Positions 5,797 through 9,660 of a DNA stretch of 9,660 nucleotides are shown here, piece by piece. The stretch is from SVFI01 sp045643145 (GTDB lineage: Bacteria; Bacillota; Clostridia; Lachnospirales; Lachnospiraceae), in NCBI GenBank assembly GCA_045643145.1, contig JAZUKG010000215.1, positions 1 to 9,660 of the forward strand, in the 5' to 3' direction. The notes beneath the pieces are model-generated. The model did no database searches, had not been told where the DNA came from, and saw only the letters and a list, made by a program, of their open reading frames with translations. Both the position numbers and the translations under genes were made by a program. Each line of letters begins with the position of its first letter. Position 1 is the first letter of the stretch.

Positions 5797-8700
5797 TTAT
5801 GCCAGACCTTTTTCTTCAATCCAGTCATAAATCATCTTTTTACCGCTGCTAAGGAGCTTTCCGCGAATCTGGAATAACAAAATGGTAGCAGCTGTAAAGA
5901 ATGCCGCAATTCCCAATAAAACTGCAATCTCATGATTTACAGGTGCACCTCCTGAAATCGCGCTTCTAAATGCATCCACAGAATAGGTAAACGGCATAAA
6001 CACATGTAATGCCTGAGCCAATCCTCCGGAAACTTCGATCGGATAGGTACCTGCTGAACCTGTCAGCTGTAATACCATGAAAATTAGCATTAGGAAACTT
6101 CCTACTTTTCCCATGAGTACATTGCAAAAATACATAATGGTCATAAAGGAAATAGCTGTTACCATCGCAACTCCCAGTGTTTTACTCCAGCTCACCGGAT
6201 GGAATCCGAGTGCTATAGTCAAAACTACCATGACAACAAATGCCATTATGAGCGCCACCGGTCCGGCAATGACAGCCTTGGATGCCCACCAGGCCAGACC
6301 ATTTTTCAGTTTTCCGCGATATTCAACCAGTGGATACATCAAACAGAATGCAAGACACCCTACCCAGAGACCTACGCTTAACATATATGCCGCCATAGCA
6401 TGTCCGTTGTTTTCAACTGAGGTAATCATTTCCTCTTTTGTCTCTACCGGTGCAGCAAACATATCCAATGATTCTTCACTGGCATGATTCTGTGCGATTT
6501 CTTCTTTCCCATCTGCCAATGCATCATGCAGTGTTACTGTACCGTCATTGAGCTCTGCCAATCCGTCTCCCAGCTCTTTGGAACCGTCTGTCAGCTGTTT
6601 AGAGCCATCTGCCAGAGTATTGGCGCCGTCTGCTATTTTACCGGCTCCGTCTTTTAGTTTCTCAGAATTACCGCTCAACTGACTCGTTCCTTCTTTTAGC
6701 TGTTTTGCTCCGCTTTGAAGCTGTCCGATACCATCGCTGATTCCGGTTTTTAATTTTCCGGTTCCGCCTGACAGTTCTGAGCAGCCGCTGTTGAGTTTTT
6801 GATTATTTGCCTTCAAAGTCTGTAAACCGTTATCTAATTTTTTTACACCATCTGTATACGAATTTAATCCGGTTTTTAATGTTTTTGCTCCCTGAGATAA
6901 ATCAGAGGCTCCTGTATTGATGGCTGCATTGTATCCATTCAATGTGCCCAGTCCGTTTTGCAGGGTTCCTACGCCCTCTGTATAAGTGGTAATTCCACCA
7001 GCCAGTGTCTTGGCTCCTGACGATAAAGATTTAGTTCCTGCGCTGATTTGATTGTTATAGCCCTCTAAAGTAGCCAGTCCGGCATTTAAGCTGTCTACAC
7101 CGGCTGTATAGGTAGCTAGGCCAGTCTGCAATGCGGTCGAACCCTCTGCTAAAGTAGATAAGCCTGCATCGAGCTGTGTCATTCCCGGAATAAGCTGTGA
7201 ATCCAGTGCGCTTTTGGCATTTAACAGTCCGTTTTTCAAATCTCCCAGCGCAGAAGCTGACGGCTCCAATACCTGAGTTGCACCTGCTTTTAACTGGGAA
7301 ATTCCCTGTGATAAATTGACAACGGATCCGCTGCCGTCCGTTGCCAGACCGGCATCCATTCCTGCCTTCATTTGTAAAAGGCCTGAATTGGCACCGTCAA
7401 CTGCTTCATAGATACCCGGAGCCTGCGGATTTCCTATTTTCAGACTCGGTAATATCTGATTTGCAGTCATCAGGGCTTTCACTTCCTCTGCGGTCGTGAT
7501 TTGTCCGTTATCTATTGCTGCCATAATCTGGCTAAGTCCGCCGTATACCGCATCAATACCGTTCTTTGCTCCCTGCGTAGCTGTCTGAATCTGACCGGCA
7601 CTTCCGCTTAATGTTTTCATCATATCCACCAGTCCCGTACCGCCGGCATTTACCTGCGCATCCAACTGATTGATACCTGCATTTAGCTGATTCAATCCGC
7701 CAATAGCTGCGTCCATTTTAGCCTGATTTTCTGCAGTCATAGAACCGGCTATGGTACTGCTCATCTGATTGAGACCACCTAAAATCTGACTGCTTCCTGT
7801 CTTTAAATCCGTCGCTCCGTCTGATATTTTTTTCGCACCGTCCTTTAGTCCCGTATTATTGGCTGCCAGAGTTTTTGCTCCGCTGCTGGCAGTATCAATT
7901 CCCTGGGTATAAGCAGATAACGATTTATCCAGATCCTCTGCTCCCTGTGCCAGAGCACTGGCTCCGGAGTTTAACTTCTCATTGTTTTGTGCCAGTGTAT
8001 CTGCTCCCTGTTTTGCAGTTTTCACTCCGTCTGTATATGTCTTTAAGCTATCACTTAAGGTCTTTGCTCCATTTGATAAATCGGTAGCTCCTTTATTGAT
8101 GGTTTTATTATTTGCTTTCAGTTTATCTGCGCCGTCTGCGGCATCCTTTACGCCTTTGGTATATTGTTTTACTCCGTTTTCCAGTGTTCCGGCGCCGTTT
8201 GCGAGCTGATCAATACCGGCTGACACACCGCTATCCAAAGTGGCAATTCCGTTTGACAGCTTTGTCACTCCGTCATCGACTTGACCTACACCGTCTGTAT
8301 AAGTCGTGATACCATCTTTTAAATCCTTGGCTCCGTTTGACAGTGTATCTGCTCCGTCTGTTACCTTTTCCAAATTTTCAGTAATGGTTTCATTTCCATC
8401 TATTAACTTGACCTGTCCGTCCAACATTTCCTGTGTGCCGTCTACGGCTTCACCAAAGCCATCCTCTACCTCTGTCAAGGAATCAAATACATTTTCCGCA
8501 TAGGTTCTGATGATTTCTTCTGTGATGTTTGCTTTGATTTCTTTGACAGCACTCTCACCCAGCTTCATAGAAATATAATTTCGTCCCGGGTTGGTAGCAA
8601 ATTCCAGACAAAGCTTGGTCGGATCTGTTTCCATCAGTGTTGTTGCATTATGAGAAAACTCTTTTGGAATGGTTACAACCATGTAGTAAGTACCATTTTC

Positions 8701-8985
8701 CAGTCCCTCTCTGGCAACATTTTCATCGACTACATTAAATGCCATCGCATCATTTTCTTTCAAAGAGTCTGCCAATTGCTGACCCACGGCTAACTCTTTG
8801 CCATTGTAGGTGACGGATTCATCATGATTTACCACAGCAACCGGTAAATAATTCAAGTCACCATACGGATCCCACATAGAGGATAGGAAAAATCCTGCAT
8901 AAATGGATGGAATCAAAATAATCGCACAAAGAACCACCACCAGTAGCTTGTTGTGCCACAAAGAGCTAAGTTCTTCTTTTACCAT
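5797..8985 (-). CDS. YhgE/Pip (phage infection protein) family membrane protein with long heptad-repeat ectodomain
   Basis: I place the start at the ATG at 8983-8985 (1062 residues) because a perfect AAGGAGG lies 8 nt upstream. Upstream ATG (9001-9003) and TTG (9028-9030) codons lack such a site. One membrane helix (about 13-35) is followed by the family's N-terminal extracytoplasmic domain (to about 180). A very long region (about 185-830) is built of seven-residue units of the form [DN]GAxxLx, the 'xxxLxxG heptad' of this family, containing two blocks of 42-residue tandem repeats. The C-terminal ABC-2-like membrane part has about five or six helices from residue 863 on. Family knowledge: relatives include Lactococcus Pip, a phage-adsorption protein, and YueB/EsaA of type VII secretion. 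No ATPase or secretion gene is present here, so the role is open: export, envelope function or phage receptor. A divergent TetR gene (9301) is the likely regulator. It is longer than many relatives, owing to the repeats. Confidence 0.92.
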   Translation of the reverse strand: MVKEELSSLWHNKLLVVVLCAIILIPSIYAGFFLSSMWDPYGDLNYLPVAVVNHDESVTYNGKELAVGQQLADSLKENDAMAFNVVDENVAREGLENGTYYMVVTIPKEFSHNATTLMETDPTKLCLEFATNPGRNYISMKLGESAVKEIKANITEEIIRTYAENVFDSLTEVEDGFGEAVDGTQEMLDGQVKLIDGNETITENLEKVTDGADTLSNGAKDLKDGITTYTDGVGQVDDGVTKLSNGIATLDSGVSAGIDQLANGAGTLENGVKQYTKGVKDAADGADKLKANNKTINKGATDLSNGAKTLSDSLKTYTDGVKTAKQGADTLAQNNEKLNSGASALAQGAEDLDKSLSAYTQGIDTASSGAKTLAANNTGLKDGAKKISDGATDLKTGSSQILGGLNQMSSTIAGSMTAENQAKMDAAIGGLNQLNAGINQLDAQVNAGGTGLVDMMKTLSGSAGQIQTATQGAKNGIDAVYGGLSQIMAAIDNGQITTAEEVKALMTANQILPSLKIGNPQAPGIYEAVDGANSGLLQMKAGMDAGLATDGSGSVVNLSQGISQLKAGATQVLEPSASALGDLKNGLLNAKSALDSQLIPGMTQLDAGLSTLAEGSTALQTGLATYTAGVDSLNAGLATLEGYNNQISAGTKSLSSGAKTLAGGITTYTEGVGTLQNGLGTLNGYNAAINTGASDLSQGAKTLKTGLNSYTDGVKKLDNGLQTLKANNQKLNSGCSELSGGTGKLKTGISDGIGQLQSGAKQLKEGTSQLSGNSEKLKDGAGKIADGANTLADGSKQLTDGSKELGDGLAELNDGTVTLHDALADGKEEIAQNHASEESLDMFAAPVETKEEMITSVENNGHAMAAYMLSVGLWVGCLAFCLMYPLVEYRGKLKNGLAWWASKAVIAGPVALIMAFVVMVVLTIALGFHPVSWSKTLGVAMVTAISFMTIMYFCNVLMGKVGSFLMLIFMVLQLTGSAGTYPIEVSGGLAQALHVFMPFTYSVDAFRSAISGGAPVNHEIAVLLGIAAFFTAATILLFQIRGKLLSSGKKMIYDWIEEKGLA
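6733..7110 (-). repeat. Downstream block of three 126-bp (42-codon) tandem repeats in the Pip gene
   Basis: Units at 6985-7110, 6859-6984 and 6733-6858 each begin with a YT[AED]GV motif and carry a GLxTL element, a Tyr/Ala-Asn turn and a [TS]xSLSSGAKTL-like element. The units are similar but not identical, so this is an older in-frame duplication. Each unit equals six heptads. Confidence 0.75.
7786..8163 (-). repeat. Upstream block of three 126-bp (42-codon) tandem repeats in the Pip gene
   Basis: Units at 8038-8163, 7912-8037 and 7786-7911 begin with YTKGV, YTDGV and YTQGI, share a GAxxLxxNN turn (GADKLKANN, GADTLAQNN, GAKTLAANN), and keep an exact 42-codon period. The unit resembles that of the other block 675 bp away, so both probably come from one ancestral unit. 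Confidence 0.75.
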
Positions 8986-9179
8986 AAATAAAGCCTCCTT
9001 CATTACTGCTTGTTCAACTTTTTTCTTCAAGGCTACTTTAGTAAATAATCACTTGTGGTTCAATGGTCAATATCTTTCCTATTTGTGTATAAATACACAC
9101 TTATTACTATATCTGTGTAATAACTCGCATAAGTTTATAATCTTTTTATATTTTTATTACTCATCTGTGTATTTTCTCG

Positions 9180-9207
9180 TTGCATTTTGTCTTTTCTGGG
9201 CTATAAT
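9180..9207 (+). promoter_or_regulatory. Sigma-A-like promoter of the right TetR gene
   Basis: TTGCAT (9180-9185), a 16-nt spacer and a perfect TATAAT (9202-9207) lie about 95 bp upstream of the TetR start codon. The spacing is a base short and the -35 matches four of six consensus bases. The leader so predicted is about 87 nt and contains the palindrome at 9259-9276. Confidence 0.6.
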
Positions 9208-9258
9208 CATAACTAACATCGGGTAGTGTCAAGTAGTCAATGAAAATAGTGAATGGCC

Positions 9259-9276
9259 TCGATTGTAAACAATCGA
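9259..9276 (+). promoter_or_regulatory. Palindrome in the TetR leader, probable operator
   Basis: TCGATTGTAAACAATCGA has two perfectly complementary 8-bp arms around AA. It lies between the TATAAT promoter and the AAAGGAG ribosome binding site. As DNA it would suit a homodimeric repressor; as RNA it would form a 7-bp stem with a four-base loop. Autorepression is the simpler reading. Confidence 0.6.
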
Positions 9277-9300
9277 CGCAAAGTTTAAAGGAGTATCTAT

Positions 9301-9660
9301 ATGGAAAAAGCATATGCCTTTTTAGAAGAACCGGTATTAAAGGATCGCAGAAAAAAGAAAACTGTCGTAGCTATTAAAATAGCTTTCATGGAATTATTGC
9401 AGGAAAAAGAATTAGAAAATATCACGATTAGCGAACTGGCTGAGAAAGCGGACGTGAATCGCAAGACGATTTATAATTATTATGAAAGCATTGAGCAGCT
9501 CGCCCAAATCGTGGAGAATAATTTTTATCAGTATATGTTTGATTTACTTCCGGATCAGATTACCATTCAAAACACGGTAGAAATCTACAACTTTCTGGAA
9601 ACCATCAATAAAATCTGGTTTGAGCACAAGGATCTGATGCAGAGAAACAAAAAGCTCCTG
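9301..9660 (+). CDS. TetR/AcrR-family transcriptional regulator, first 120 residues (cut by the window edge)
   Basis: The frame opens at ATG 9301, with AAAGGAG 7 nt upstream, and stays open to the right edge. It begins MEKAYAFLEEPVLKDRRKKK, then a predicted helix AIKIAFMELLQEKELENITI, then the helix-turn-helix at about residues 42-66 (ISELAEKADVNRKTIYNYY, with the typical KTIYNYY recognition helix). The start of the ligand-binding domain follows; its remainder is missing, so the inducer is unknown. The gene is divergent from the Pip gene across a 315-bp spacer full of inverted repeats, the usual arrangement of a TetR repressor controlling a membrane protein. The lysine/arginine-rich stretch before the DNA-binding domain (residues 14-21) is common in this type of regulator. 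No regulated gene other than Pip is visible. Confidence 0.9.
   Translation, partial: MEKAYAFLEEPVLKDRRKKKTVVAIKIAFMELLQEKELENITISELAEKADVNRKTIYNYYESIEQLAQIVENNFYQYMFDLLPDQITIQNTVEIYNFLETINKIWFEHKDLMQRNKKLL

Larger units (their letters stand above)
8986..9300. promoter_or_regulatory. Divergent Pip/TetR regulatory region with TGTGTA half-sites
   Basis: This 315-bp AT-rich spacer has no gene. Leftward, toward Pip, a TTGACC (9065-9070) and a weak TATTTA (9042-9047) at 17-nt spacing form a candidate promoter. Just upstream lies TGTGTA-TAAA-TACACA (9084-9099), with 6-bp arms. Two more TGTGTA elements occur at 9114-9119 and 9166-9171 inside an imperfect direct repeat of about 30 bp (9101-9130 and 9154-9185, TTATTAC ... 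CTGTGTA ... CTCG ... GCAT). In addition TTATTAC/GTAATAA arms (9101-9107, 9117-9123) make an inverted repeat. These are candidate binding sites for the divergent TetR protein. Confidence 0.6.

Noticed and set aside
6077..6487. A 136-codon plus-strand frame opposite the C-terminal membrane part of Pip
   Set aside because: No recognisable protein likeness, and the minus-strand reading is a well-supported membrane domain.
6733..8163. Regular repeats that at first glance could be a CRISPR array or satellite
   Set aside because: The period is 126 bp, the units are degenerate, and they encode in-frame heptads of the Pip protein; there are no spacers or cas genes.
7875..8503. Several plus-strand open frames of 60-75 codons opposite the Pip gene
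   Set aside because: They are antisense shadows produced by the repetitive codons of the heptad repeats, with low-complexity Ser/Pro/Leu-rich products.
8986..9030. Upstream TTG and ATG starts for the Pip gene
   Set aside because: Both lack a ribosome binding site, and a perfect AAGGAGG serves the ATG at 8983-8985.
9222..9245. Short tandem-like repeat GTAGTGTCAA/GTAGTCAA in the TetR leader
   Set aside because: Two imperfect copies only, with no symmetry or known role.

Overview
The window looks like chromosomal DNA of a low-GC anaerobic Firmicute, most likely a gut or rumen clostridium of the Lachnospiraceae type. The reasons are AT-rich spacers, strong AGGAGG-type ribosome binding sites, sigma-A-like promoters, and the gene families present: a ferredoxin-nitroreductase fusion, a Cthe_2159-type carbohydrate-binding lipoprotein, a YhgE/Pip protein and a DUF5714-like protein. 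The species is an inference. I see no rRNA, tRNA, CRISPR array, insertion sequence or prophage.

Layout: everything from base 1 to 8985 is encoded on the minus strand; only the last gene, cut by the right edge, is on the plus strand. Reading the minus strand in transcription order (right to left): a 1062-residue YhgE/Pip membrane protein (5797-8985); an MmcQ/YjbR-MGMT fusion, predicted alkylated-DNA repair (5091-5714); a 2x[4Fe-4S] ferredoxin-nitroreductase fusion (4293-5069); a beta-helical carbohydrate-binding lipoprotein (2691-4181); a cysteine-rich DUF5714-like protein (2071-2637) and a small unknown protein (1806-2051); a flavodoxin-domain protein (1123-1653) and an unrecognised two-helix membrane protein (544-1080); then an AT-rich spacer with a doubtful 67-codon ORF; and the 5' part of a TetR regulator (1-210). 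A second TetR-type regulator (9301-9660) is divergent from the Pip gene.

Regulation is unusually readable here. The left TetR gene has a TTGACA/TATTAT promoter with one ACTAAC-N3-GTTAGT box between -35 and -10 and a second box just downstream. The flavodoxin gene is preceded by two GTAA-N4-TTAC boxes 30 bp apart (about three helical turns) inside a larger inverted repeat. The Pip/TetR spacer carries TGTGTA half-sites and a near-perfect palindrome in the regulator's leader. Terminator-like hairpins lie after the two-helix membrane protein (473-512), after the nitroreductase (about 4267-4296) and after the Pip gene (5715-5758). The last one contains the ribosome binding site of the MGMT fusion and ends exactly at its start codon.

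Functionally the window mixes redox or flavin proteins (flavodoxin, ferredoxin-nitroreductase, perhaps the Cys-rich DUF5714-like protein), a DNA-repair fusion, and envelope proteins (Pip and the lipoprotein), with repressor-type regulators at both edges. I do not see one clear new multi-gene system. The best leads are the Pip protein with two separate blocks of 126-bp tandem repeats, the terminator/Shine-Dalgarno overlap before the repair gene, and the two uncharacterised pairs (DUF5714-like plus small protein; flavodoxin plus two-helix membrane protein).
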